42,562 nt of DNA from Chrysophaeum taylorii. Its lineage: Eukaryota; Sar; Pelagophyceae; Pelagomonadales; Pelagomonadaceae. The translations under genes were made by a program, and so were the position numbers. The notes under the pieces were generated by a model, which worked only from the letters and a program-made list of their open reading frames with translations, did not search any database and was not told where the DNA came from. The stretch covers positions 1 through 42,562 of the forward strand of contig JAQMWT010000422.1 of the NCBI GenBank assembly GCA_029834535.1. Reading direction: 5' to 3'. Shown here one piece after another: positions 17,761-27,560 of this stretch (its first letter is position 1; each line of letters starts with the position of its first letter).

Positions 17761-20700
17761 TTACGACGCGCCGGTACGCGGCGAGCTCGTCGTAGTCGGG
17801 AGCGCGACGACCTGCCATTGGATGGTTTCACTGGGACGGATGTGGTTTAACTCTGCCCAGCTGCCTACCCGCCAGCGAAGCTCCATGCCGTAGCGGGATT
17901 CACCGTGATGTTGTTGTCTGGGTCGCCCGCCGTTCTTGGTCGCTAACGGGCCGTCGGCGGGCAGAAGTCGGTGGATGGAGTCGGACGGGCAGCCCCAGTG
18001 CAAGTCCCAGTAATTCAAAGGAAGAGCGTCCTTGCGAGGGGCTTGGGGGTCTAGTTCTCGAAGTAGCAGGTCTACAGGAGGAGGCTCGGCGTAGTCGAGC
18101 AATTTGCATCGGGCTTTTCGCGGCGAAGGCTGCGGCGAGAAGTCGAAGGGGCCACCGCCGGCGGCTGTGGCATGAGCACGGATTTGCCGAAGGGGTAGTG
18201 GACCTGCAGAAGTCAGTTAGTGAGCATCGGCTGACGGTCAATCGTCATCCTGGGCTTACCTTGTCTACCGGCGCTTCCTAGAAGGACTGGCAGACGGTTT
18301 GGCAGACGGCTTGGCAGACAGCCAAGTTGCACGCGATTTCTCGGCGGCGGCGCGAAGCGAGCGTGTGCGTCCGGCGGCCTAGTGAGCTGCGAGGTTGTGG
18401 AGAATTCGATGACAGTCCACTCACGGATCCAATAGCCGTCGGCTGGTCCTGCAAAAGGGTTTTACCCAAACGACATATTGCCGGAGACGCACATTGGCTG
18501 GTAGGTAGTAGCCCATGGCAATCTCGCTGGTGATGCAACGGTCGCCTCCCCATTCGTGGGAGTCGGCAGTGGAGCCGTCGTCATACTCGACGACGACGTA
18601 CGTATTTGACTGGCGGTGCTCGACCTTCGCAGTACCTGCGACATAGTCGCTTCGGGACTTGTGCTCCATGAAGCTCTTATCGGTGGCCACGACTCGGACG
18701 GAATCGCGCTGCTCGTTGATGAGTTCGTCGATCAAATTCTGCAGTTTGGCTTGGGCTGAGTGCCTGGCAGAAGTGGTCGTGGGAAACCAAGAAGAAGCAG
18801 CGCTGGCTTCTTGAGACACCGCAGGACCCTGCGCGTCTCCAACAACGTGGGGCATCGAAGCGGGCTGGTCACCATATTTGCGGAGTTGTCCAGTGTCCGG
18901 CTTCTTCCGAAAGCGCAAGCTGGACCAGGGAGGGTCTGCAGCCGGACGCTTGCCTGCGCGCGCGCGTGCCTTGTTGTTTGAAGCGCCATCGTCGATCACG
19001 TCGGCATCGCCGATATTCAGAGTCGGGATCACACGGACGGAGTTGGCGGCGAGCTCGGCCTCCATGTCCTCCTGGACGGAGTTGGCGCTGAGCTCGGCCT
19101 CCATGTTCTCCTTCTCATGATCCAGTTGATCCTGCGCTAGCGCCGCTGCTGCTTCCTCATCCTCATCCGCTTTCTCTACCTCGTCCTCCTCGTCTTCCAC
19201 GCCTGTGGAAACAGTAAGAGATGTTCCAGACTGAGCTCTGCACCTGAGCCTTTCTGCTGCGGCGGGACACCAGCAAGTCCGCTGATTATGCCCTTCCTTG
19301 CCTTCTGCGTTTTGCGCTGCAACTTTTTAGAGTCCTGGCCTCGTCCACGCTTGGTCTTGACAATCTGCGCTCGAGTAGGGTCCTCGAAACGCTGATGCTT
19401 CTTAGGCCGCCCTGATTGCTTCGGCTTGATACAGGGTGGCAAGACAGAGTCCTGCAAGTCGCCACTTTGGAGTCGCCCCTGATATGCGGCTTCGACGTCA
19501 TCTTTGTCCAGAATTCGAAGTGGCTCCAGGCCTTCGTACTGCAAACTATGGTAGTTGTTGGTGCACCACCTCGGATAGAGGCTGGCGGGATCCTCAGCTC
19601 GCGATTCCTGGGCGATGATCATGCACCCACATGGCAGTCCCGTAGTTGAGCAGCGGCCGCAAGCGCGGCTGAAATTCACAGATGCCTGGCATCCATAGTC
19701 AGCTTCGCTAATGAAGTCTCGGGGGCCAATGATGACCGAGTAAATCTTCTCGCGAGCATTGTCGGCCAAGGGCCATTTAATAGCAAAATGACCTTCGTCT
19801 TCGCTGACCATACGCACAGTGGCACGCGACGCGGCTGCGCGCTGTGTCACCAGATCCTCGTAGGCTGCCGTCCTGCGAAGTTCCACGCGGAGGTGTCACG
19901 TGGCTAAGTCCAGTCACAACAAAAGTGTTTGTTCGATCAAAATAAGCTCAGATAGATGTCCTGGCTGCGACTTTTTTGATTCAAATGTAACTTTGTTTGA
20001 TTCATATGCAATTTTGTTTGATACAAAACAAATTACTTTGATACAATAAGACTTAGTTTGATACAGTTACACTTCATAGCACTTACGTCAGACGCATCGA
20101 GCTTTTCTTCGCCTCGGCCGCGGCAACGAGAGGTTGGTTGAATCGCTGGCTTGTTTCCTTGATGGCGACGAACAGCGAGCTCGGCATGTTGGTCAGCCGG
20201 GCATTTATGTTCATGTTGTTGTGCGACTCGGCCATGTTTGTCGTCGTCTTGCCCATGAGGTTCTTTCCCGCGTTTAGAGCGCTGAAGGTGATATTGGCTC
20301 GGTGCTTCGAGGCGGTGTCGTTGGCGGTTTTCAGGCGGTGTGCGAGCTGTAGAAGCGGAGTGAGCAGCACTTTGATTGACACTTACCCATTCCTTTGCCA
20401 GTCTTGACATCTGGTCACGAGCCCGATCCTTTTCGTGGATTGTCGTTGCCGTCGCCCACTCGCGGTAGTTCTCGCCGTCACCCGGCTTGCCTGACTTGGA
20501 GCAGTTCTTTCCGCCGTGGTTTCCTGCACAAGAGCACTGTCAGATGGTGTCGCCTTTCGGTCTAGGGCATACTGCAGCCAAGAAGCTCTGCTGCCGGCAT
20601 GACCTACGGCGCGCGCGAAGCTGAGGATGCTGAAGGTTGTATTCCATCGTACCTTTACATGCGCAGTGATGCCGCCCTTTGCAGCATCGGCGACGGAGAT

Positions 20701-22014
20701 GTGGCGACGGCTCTTGAGCTCGGGCATGACGCTTGCGCAGAACTTGTTGAACATAGTCGCCGTCGTGGCATTTTCAGTGTCGTTGAACAGTGCCATTCCA
20801 AGCGTGACGATACGACCATTGGCGTCGGCGGTGACCCGGGAAAAGAGCGTGTCGTCTACCAGGGTGTGCGCCGCGTCGACTTCCGTCCGCAGGCTCCAAA
20901 GGCCTGCTTTGGTGAATCGATCCGCGTGCGGCACAGTTATTAGCCAGCCTGACACAAACTTGACATCTTCGAACTCGGGGTCAATGAGCTGCTCGGGAAA
21001 GTCCACTTGCTTTTCGTCGAAGTTCGAACCCTGGGTTTCCGCCTTCGCGAAGTCCTTCTTGCACCGATTAATGAAGCGGGCCTTGAGTTCCTGCTGAGTC
21101 GAGAGGAGGATCTTGACGCGGAAACCTTGATTCTCGGCGAGATCCTTGCAGACGAAGATCCGATCCTGCGCAAACACCGCGTATACATGCATGAATGGTA
21201 CAGCATGGCGATGTTTTCAACATAATATTCGATAGGTCGAAATTGACGTAGTTTGACGGCTGAAACCGGCTAAACATGGCTGAAAAGAATGAACATTGGA
21301 TTGTTGCGGCTCAGTACTCCGCATCCCCGACCCAGTTCTTGTACACTAATTCTTCGATGTTCTGAGCGAGCTTCGGACATACTTCGCAGTACAAATGTGG
21401 CTTGAGAATCGCGGCGAGCACCTTGTTCGTGACGTCGATCTCGGTCTTTTTCTCGTGGTTGCCGCCTTGCTGGCCGTCGATGGATGCTAGGATGCTAGGA
21501 CGGCGTCCTTGAGAATATTTTCAAGGTGCCTGGCCGAATAGTTGGACTTGGCCTGGGTGGCCATTGGCTTGAAATCCCCATAAATGCAGGTGTGAGGTAC
21601 GGCGGCCGTGCACGTACCGGCAGGGCCGTCACACCCGCGTGGCAACTGGAAGACGCGTAAGAACTCGCAGCCTTTGGCCTTGCAGACAATGTCCATCCGC
21701 CGCATTGTGGACCTGGAATTCCCGAGAAGGTGGCCGTCTTTCTCGGCTTCCTCCAGGACGTGTAACCGAAAGTCCCACTTTGATTTGAAGCCATTCCCCG
21801 CGGTCACCTCGTGGTCGATCTCCCTCAGATGAGCCAATTTCCGCTGCTCGCGGCCTTCGTAAGTTTCGGTGCAGTCGCGAGACTTGCCTGTCCTTCTAAC
21901 GGGCCTTTTCCTTCGGTCTTCATCCACAGCCTTCTCGAATGCTAACTGAATGTCATCTTCGTCGCTGTCCCCGAACGCCATAGTACACCCGAGGGACTCC
22001 CGCCGTGCCTCCAT
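17761..22014 (-). CDS. Mutator-like (MULE) transposase, multi-exon, frameshifted
   Basis: The start is ATG 22014 or ATG near 21984 (MAFGDSDEDD). The first exon has Cys/His pairs (CKAKGCEF and HTC) resembling a MuDR/FAR1 zinc finger. The transposase core shows Asp in VDAAH (near 20878), Asp in SVADAAKGG (near 20690) and Glu in NMAESHNNMN (near 20225). A SWIM-type CGRC...LPCGC and GRPKK follow (19400-19670). An acidic region and a C terminus with DYAEPPPVDLLLRELD end at TAA 17761-17763. GT-AG introns that keep the frame are 20347-20386 (40 nt), 19873-20086, 19203-19243 (41 nt), 18379-18424 (46 nt) and 18204-18259 (56 nt, CTAAC branch site). Introns at 20537-20607 and 21166-21382 are less certain. 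An 8-bp tandem duplication at 21482-21497 breaks exon 1. The transposase would cut and move the element. Confidence 0.75.
19975..20079 (+). repeat. 20-21 bp degenerate tandem repeat inside a MULE intron
   Basis: TTTGAT[AT]CA units start at 19975, 19996, 20017, 20037 and 20057, spaced 21, 21, 20 and 20 bp. They fill the 3' half (in plus coordinates) of the putative 214-nt intron 19873-20086. Confidence 0.75.
21482..21497. repeat. 8-bp tandem duplication that breaks the MULE frame
   Basis: GGATGCTA occurs twice in a row. On the minus strand the first exon frame hits a stop in the second unit. With one unit removed, the frame continues for about 55 protein-like codons (KKTEIDVTNKVLAAILKPHL and beyond) to TGA 21311-21313 or into an intron. 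Confidence 0.75.
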
Positions 22015-22274
22015 GGAGCTCACACACCTCCCTGACCTGTCAGCCTCGCGAACAGGCTACCGTTGTCGTGCACAATCCAGGGTTAATGCGCGGTGCCGCT
22101 CATCGTCGCGTCCGAAGACTATGCGAAGAACACGACATTCTCGTCGTATCCCGCATGAATCGCGAGTCCATCGAACAAGCCCGCGCGCAGTACGGACATC
22201 TCCTGCGAGGGCGCCTCGAGAAAACGTCGGAGAACCCCTCGGAACCGAACGGAGAGCCACCCGAAGACCTATAA
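22005..22274 (+). CDS. Small ORF, hypothetical
   Basis: The ORF reads VVVHNPGLMRGAAHRRVRRL, then EEHDILVVSRMNRESIEQAR, to TAA. The composition is protein-like, with alternating charged and hydrophobic residues. The first codons are doubtful, and an acceptor-like CCTGACCTGTCAG precedes the plausible part, so it could be an exon. It overlaps the first codons of the opposite-strand MULE gene. No family is recognised. Confidence 0.3.
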   Translation: MPPWSSHTSLTCQPREQATVVVHNPGLMRGAAHRRVRRLCEEHDILVVSRMNRESIEQARAQYGHLLRGRLEKTSENPSEPNGEPPEDL

Positions 22275-22596
22275 CAAGTGCGCGTGGGCGGCCTAGCGAT
22301 TTTAGTACACAACTTCTGTGACCGCGCCATGCAGCTTTCGGGGCGGCACGGTTTCACCATGCCGTGCGGATGTGACGGGTGGCACGGCACGGAAACTGGC
22401 GTGCGGGTTATTTTGGTGCACGTCCCAACGCTCCAGCTTAGTTTGAACCACTTGGGCTTAGTTTGATGTCATTTGAATCAAACTAAGCCATCGACGTTGC
22501 CCCAACTAAGTCATGATGAAGCTCTAATTAAACCACAGAATAGTTGGATCTAACTAATCCGCCCTTGCCCTAATTGCGATTTCCCCTTTATCTAAA
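22275..22596. other. Spacer before copia-2 with CTTAGTTTGAT repeats
   Basis: No gene is seen. CTTAGTTTGA occurs at 22437, 22457 and (inverted) 22479. The middle pair makes a perfect 13-bp stem GGCTTAGTTTGAT / ATCAAACTAAGCC (22455-22467 and 22477-22489) with a 9-nt loop. Similar words occur in the MITE at 16.8-17.0 kb, in the MULE intron and at 33475. Confidence 0.55.
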
Positions 22597-22835
22597 AGAT
22601 AGAAAATCAGAATTAGGGTTAGTACCCCATATTATAGGGTTATTTTCATTAACTTTACCGCCTTTTGATATTTTTCATATTCTAGGGTTAGTTTCCTTAA
22701 CTTTACCACCTTTCGATTTAAGAAAAGGCCGTGTTATTCACACCGGCTGTTCTCGTTGTAGAGACAAAAACGAGAACAGACTGCCACTGCTCTCGACTCT
22801 GCTGAAGGGTAACACAGTTCAAATTACTGTTCTCT
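22597..22835 (+). repeat. Putative 5' LTR (partial) of copia-2
   Basis: The sequence from AGATAGAAAATC to GTTCAAATTACTGTTCTCT matches 33524-33714. This copy is longer because a TTAGGGTTAG...AACTTTACC segment is duplicated inside it (CTTTACCGCCTTTTGAT and CTTTACCACCTTTCGAT). The true LTR end may lie slightly further on, near GGGCACCA (22844). Confidence 0.7.
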
Positions 22836-22855
22836 CGGTATTGGGCACCAGTCCC

Positions 22856-22868
22856 GGTATCAGCAGAG
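22856..22868 (+). promoter_or_regulatory. Possible primer-binding site of copia-2
   Basis: GGTATCAGCAGAG resembles the GGTATCAGAGC primer site, complementary to the initiator tRNA-Met 3' end, that many copia elements use. It lies just after the putative 5' LTR and before the Gag ATG. The match is partial. Confidence 0.3.
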
Positions 22869-22921
22869 TATCAGGATTTCCAGAAGAGTATCGCTCCCTG
22901 ACGTTCCTGAACCAAGGCATA

Positions 22922-23743
22922 ATGCCAACCAACCAAGAACTCCAAAAAGAGTTGGCCACTCAGAAGACCGAATATGCTCAAGCCATGAAAGACCAAGAAG
23001 CTCGCATAGAGGCAAAGCATCAAAGGGAGATGCTAGCGCAAAAACAAGACAACGATGCTCGCTTCCAAGCTCTCCAAGCACAACTCAACGCCATACTGCC
23101 ACCACCTACCGTCGCTGCTGCGGCTCCGCCTCCCACTCCGGCTCAACAAGATCCCAAGACTAAGGTTAACACCTTTAGTGACCCACCTAGCGCCGTCCGC
23201 AGGTCAATGGACAACGCGCAAGTCACACCCCAAATGCTTTCGTTTCGCGTCATGCAGTTGTTCGTCAAACATCTGATGCCTGAAACAGGCATAACTCAAT
23301 ACTTTCTACAGGGCTTCTACACGTGGGACTCCGTCCAGCGCGGATCTGATCTTGCTGACGCTCTCCTAAGCCACTGTACCGACGAATACGACAAGGACCC
23401 CGACCACAACGCTACATCAGGGAACACACTCGATTTCCAAGGCCGTTACGTCTACCACAAGGGTGTCTACTGCAAGTTCGGCAAGCACTTCCTGGAGAAC
23501 GTCTACGAGCCCAAGCTCCAAGAACTTAAAGACAAAGACAAGGACCTGACCGATACGGCACAAGGAAAGATGTCCGATCACCCAACCTCACCTCCAAGGA
23601 AAAGAAGCCGACTTCATCGTGTACCTCCGCGAGACCGTGCACCCCCTGCACCCCCTTTCGCCGTTTCCTGCATGCCGGTAGCGATTCCGTCAAGCGCCCA
23701 GCGTACGACGAAATTGACGCACTCGGATCTTCCCATCCGATAG
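22922..23743 (+). CDS. copia-2 Gag, N-terminal part
   Basis: The start is chosen at ATG 22922 because the frame upstream runs through the putative LTR. Residues 1-60 (NQELQKELATQKTEYAQAMK and on) form a strong charged coiled coil, followed by an Ala/Pro linker. A compact domain comes next with TPQMLSFRVMQLFVKH and FLQGFYTWDSVQRG, which is capsid-like in composition. The reading leaves the Gag frame near 23570 through one or more frameshifts, and the remaining codons to 23743 are probably out of frame. No zinc knuckle is seen. Confidence 0.65.
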   Translation: MPTNQELQKELATQKTEYAQAMKDQEARIEAKHQREMLAQKQDNDARFQALQAQLNAILPPPTVAAAAPPPTPAQQDPKTKVNTFSDPPSAVRRSMDNAQVTPQMLSFRVMQLFVKHLMPETGITQYFLQGFYTWDSVQRGSDLADALLSHCTDEYDKDPDHNATSGNTLDFQGRYVYHKGVYCKFGKHFLENVYEPKLQELKDKDKDLTDTAQGKMSDHPTSPPRKRSRLHRVPPRDRAPPAPPFAVSCMPVAIPSSAQRTTKLTHSDLPIR

Positions 23744-23754
23744 GACTCGAATTT

Positions 23755-24759
23755 GTGCTCCAAGTTCGCCTAGCACTTGACAAGCACACGGGCCAGAACA
23801 ACATCCACCATGCGCATTGTGTATATAGGGCCTTTCTGGACACGCCGTTCAACCCGGAGATACATGAGCCTGCTCACTGCATTGACCACATGCGTCATGT
23901 ACAGCAGCAACTGCGCCAGATCACTAGCGACTCCTCTCTCCAACTCTCCGATGATAAGATCCTCAAAGAAATACACCAAATCCTCCGGTTCAAGTACCCC
24001 CCAAGTTTACTCGACTCCCGCGACCCATCGCACGTCAAGGGCTTCACGCGTCTTGCCAATTGCCTGCGCACCCAAAACGACTCCTTGCTACTCGACGAAG
24101 ACAAGGAAGCGATAAACCATCTTCCCAAGGTCATCGCCCGGATTACCGTCATCTCCACCTTCGAGCGCAACTTTTGGGCTCACCTCAAGCCTCACCCAAC
24201 TCCAAATTTCAAGCCGTTGCGATTCGTCACTGACTTTGGTCGTCTGCCGACTAAGGACAAAGACATCCTCCGTTTTCGCTCACGCCGTCATGGTCTCCAC
24301 CTCACCGAAGACGATGATGACACCTCTCCCTCTGAAGATGACACCCCTCCGGATCCCAATGAAGACACCGACCCCGTCGCTGTTTTTCTCACGGAGGCCA
24401 ACCTTGATCAAGATGAAGACAATGACCTCATCCACCAACTCCACGCCTACCGCAAAAAGCTAATTTCGCGGCACCCCAAGAAACCCCCCCCTAACAAAAA
24501 AAGCCTCCCAATTCTCGCTCCCCGTCTTACTACGACATCAATGACAGTCCTAAGCCCAAGGCCACCCCTGTCACCCCAACGAAGAACAAGCAACATCCCC
24601 GTGCTACTCCTGTCACCCCTGACAAACGCGAGCACCCGCACCTTCGCAAGGTCACCTTTCCCACTCAACCGCATCCACCCAAACCATCTACTCCTGACCA
24701 ACGCTCCAAGGTCCCTCTTCGTGAAGTTCGCCGCAAGCTCCAAACCATGCGCAATCTAA
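23755..24759 (+). CDS. copia-2 Gag, continuation
   Basis: The frame reads as protein from about 23650 (upstream of the first listed codon) to about 24480: LDKHTGQNNIHHAHCVYRAF, DKILKEIHQILRFKYPPSLL, then an Asp/Glu-rich stretch (HLTEDDDDTSPSEDD). After about 24480 it becomes Pro/Thr-rich and less convincing, and the acidic protein continues in the next ORF. It is the structural protein of the particle, broken by frameshifts. Confidence 0.55.
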   Translation: MLQVRLALDKHTGQNNIHHAHCVYRAFLDTPFNPEIHEPAHCIDHMRHVQQQLRQITSDSSLQLSDDKILKEIHQILRFKYPPSLLDSRDPSHVKGFTRLANCLRTQNDSLLLDEDKEAINHLPKVIARITVISTFERNFWAHLKPHPTPNFKPLRFVTDFGRLPTKDKDILRFRSRRHGLHLTEDDDDTSPSEDDTPPDPNEDTDPVAVFLTEANLDQDEDNDLIHQLHAYRKKLISRHPKKPPPNKKSLPILAPRLTTTSMTVLSPRPPLSPQRRTSNIPVLLLSPLTNASTRTFARSPFPLNRIHPNHLLLTNAPRSLFVKFAASSKPCAI

Positions 24760-25103
24760 GCCAAGCCGGTCGCCCGCACACGTCAAGATCCGAACGCATG
24801 ACCAAGCTCATCAACCTCATCACCTCCATCTCCGATGAGATACTTCTCTCTGAAGCTGATTCTGAAGCCGCCGAATTTCTCCAGATGTTGTCGTCCGATC
24901 CCCAGGACGATCCACCTGGTGAGGGCGAAGCCGATAAACAAGGTGAAAGAGGACACCTCGGTTTCTATGACGACCACGGTCGGCTATACCTCTACGACGA
25001 CACCATTCCCGAAATCAATGATGAAGATGACTCCGCCGATGATTACGCACAACGTCACAGTGACTACATGCGTGCTCTCCATGAGAGTCAGCTTTTTCGC
25101 TGA
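24747..25103 (+). CDS. copia-2 Gag/protease linker
   Basis: The frame reads MTKLINLITSISDEILLSEA, then an acidic region with GHLGFYDDHGRLYLYDD, ending at TGA 25101-25103 immediately before the protease frame. I see no named domain. It continues the acidic Gag tail in another frame. Confidence 0.45.
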   Translation: MRNLSQAGRPHTSRSERMTKLINLITSISDEILLSEADSEAAEFLQMLSSDPQDDPPGEGEADKQGERGHLGFYDDHGRLYLYDDTIPEINDEDDSADDYAQRHSDYMRALHESQLFR

Positions 25104-25552
25104 TGGTTGCCGACGACGCCTGTGCCGCCAACCACATCTTACTCAACCAGGTACCAAGCCTCACGATGACGAATTTCCCGACATCATCAACCATCTCACC
25201 CAGAGTCGCAGATTTTCTTTGTGCAACTTACACTCCAGGAAAGACCTCAAAGAAGACTAACCCGCTGCATGGGTGCAATGGACCCGGAACTGAAACTTCA
25301 TTGATTGACGGTTGCGCATCCTTTTGCTTTACGCGCACAATTCGACACTTTGTTCCCGAGTCCACACGCCGGATTCCCGAACACACCATTCATATGGGAC
25401 GAGGCACCCTTACCAGCCACTTCATCCGTGTTAAACCGTTGTATTTGCAGGCTGTAGGTCTCCCTCAAAGGATACAAAAGACTCAACCGGTTACGCTTTA
25501 TATCTCGTCTTTATGGTCGTCCCGCAATTCAGGAAAGGTCTCCAAGTTCTAG
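25103..25552 (+). CDS. copia-2 aspartic protease
   Basis: The motif SLIDGCASFCFT (near 25300-25335) stands where copia proteases have the catalytic DSGAS. The following FVPESTRRIPEHTIHMGRGT fits the usual pattern up to the G-x-G strand. Asp is kept, but Ser-Gly is changed to Gly-Cys, so activity is doubtful. The protease would process the polyprotein into Gag, DNMT, integrase and RT-RNase H. The N-terminal 60 codons are linker. Confidence 0.6.
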   Translation: MVADDACAANHILLNQVPSLTMTNFPTSSTISPRVADFLCATYTPGKTSKKTNPLHGCNGPGTETSLIDGCASFCFTRTIRHFVPESTRRIPEHTIHMGRGTLTSHFIRVKPLYLQAVGLPQRIQKTQPVTLYISSLWSSRNSGKVSKF

Positions 25553-25985
25553 CGACATCTCAGCTCAAAGCTCAGCATGTACAAGCCACCGATCCGCCAC
25601 TGCCCCACGAGCCCTGTCTGTGCGAACTTATGAAATCCTCAACCGCCGATCCGCACGACTACAAGACTCTTCTAGGAAAAAACGCCGTGGTGCTCGCCAC
25701 TCGCAAACCTAACGGCCTGTTGTCCCTGCCGTCCCATCCAAAGCAAAGATTTACAACTGTGCTTAGTTTCCACACAAGAACACGCATGTCACTCAAGGAT
25801 GAGATTGCACACATCACACAGCATGTCGCCAAGACACGCTCTACATCGCACACGCTTGATTTCGCCAAGCTACAAAATCATTCCCTGTTTTCAACTGAAC
25901 TGCTCAACCTCCCACATACTGTCGTCCAATACGTGTTCACTGGCTCCGCGGACCTCTCTGTGCAAGCACAACCCCCTCCGCTCAG

Positions 25986-27560
25986 AACAGCCATTATGCA
26001 GGTGGACTTCACCAAGAAGGTTTCGACACTTTTCGCAATCGATTCGACAAACGCCTTACTGTCGTGGTCACCAGCGAAATCAACCATATTATGCGCACCC
26101 GTGCGCAACAACTCTTTCCGCACGCTCATCACTATGCGGACCTAAGAAAGGTAAATGCCGCACTCCAAACCGGCAAAATACGACTACCTCCATTAGACTT
26201 GGCAGTTTTCACATTGCCCCGTCAACATCTAATTGTAATGCAAGAATACGACGGCTACGCCACTCCGGTCACCGCCGACCTTTTTGTCCAAGAACAAATC
26301 CGCTTTGTTCGTTGCACGCTCCCGACCTACGCCATTGTCGAGAACGTACCTCCCAACCCCCGAACTCATCACGAGTATGCTCAACTCGCAAAAGGCTATC
26401 CGCGCTTAGGCTACTTCCGACACTCCGGTGTTTACAATGCCTCTGCTTTTGGTGACGTCATCAGCACGACACGCTATCTCGCTGTGTATGCCCGACACCC
26501 GCTCACCTGCTACAACCTCGAGAAAACCGCTTCTCCTTGGTTAACCTCGCCTCCGAGCATGGTTCCTCTCCTGGACCCCAGTCACACCATCCCTGACGAT
26601 CTCTGGATCGCCAACCCCGCCATTCGTGGTACAGTGCCCCGCTCCAACTTGGACTACTACCAGCACAAGGCCACCTACTCCTACAAGCCCGCCAACGCCT
26701 CGAAACTCTCGATTCCCGAAAACGCACGCATCTGCCAAGTGCTTGCCCGCTTCACCAAGCCCTTCGCGGATCTAGGTCTCGACGCCAACGGCACTCCCTA
26801 CGCCGCCATGACCCATATCTCCCATCTTCTGGTTTTCACATTACTGCACAATCACTTGTCGCAACACCTCACTCTCGCCGCTTGGAACACTATCCGCTGT
26901 TTTCATACCTCAGAGTCCCAATGTGCTTACCATTTGGATGGAGCCATCACCGGCACCGCCGCTACTGCCGTCGCATGTGGCTACTTCCCGCGCGCCTCCC
27001 TCGCCCTCCATTCCAGCCCCCCTCAGATATTGGACTGTTCCCATCAACCCGCAGTCTTCTCCCAACCTACGCTTTTTCCCTGGATGTTCCCAAGGGCACC
27101 GCCTTTCTGGTTGTCGCCTACACCACCTCATTGGCCGCCACTCACAGCTGCACGCGCCCCTCCACGTGGGTTCACTACATGAATCGGCTTTGCTGCGATC
27201 GCCTCACGAGGGCGAATTACTCTCGATGACCCCACTGGACTCATAATGTCCAAAGCCCGCCCCACCTATGCGGACTATGTCGGCCACATCGGCAACACGC
27301 TTCAGCAAAGCACCAAGTGCTACTCGGTCACTGGCTCGTACCCAACAAATACAAGTTACTCCAACGCCTTGCTGCTGATCTCCCCATACCAAATCCGCTA
27401 TGCGACCCTGAACGAAATCGCAAAATTTGGACACCACTCGGACCCGGAATTGCTTCGGCTCTTCCAACAGCACCCGCCGTACTTCGCGTTCAAGGCACTG
27501 GCCAGCGCCATCCCGCACCACATACTGCAGGCAAAGTACAGCGCTGTCCTCGCACTCCAC
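25986..27560 (+). CDS. copia-2 C5-cytosine DNA methyltransferase domain
   Basis: One frame runs through here with a single in-frame TGA (27180-27182). A motif I-like YAGGLHQEGF (near 25995) is followed by motif II VVVTSEINH (26061-26087) and motif III LFPHAHHYADL. Motif IV is DLAVFTLPRQ, where canonical enzymes have PPCQ, so the catalytic Cys is replaced by Arg (CGT, 26220-26222). Motif VI IVENVP is intact (ENV 26340-26348). Motif VIII is YNASAFGDVISTTRYLAV (26436 on). After a long target-recognition region come motif IX IRYATLNEIAKF (near 27391) and motif X ALASAIPHHILQAKYSAVL (from 27496). The same segments occur in copia-1. The domain lies between protease and integrase. It would methylate cytosine C5 from S-adenosylmethionine, but this copy looks catalytically dead. 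Confidence 0.82.

Noticed and set aside
18457..18476. Tiny intron GTAAAACCC...TTTTGCAG in the MULE gene
   Set aside because: It would be under 20 nt, and the frame is already open and continues without it.
26670..26850. KLSIPENARICQVLARF as motif IX of the copia-2 DNMT
   Set aside because: A better motif IX and X, matching copia-1 in order and spacing, lie at 27391-27555. The earlier segment is within the target domain.
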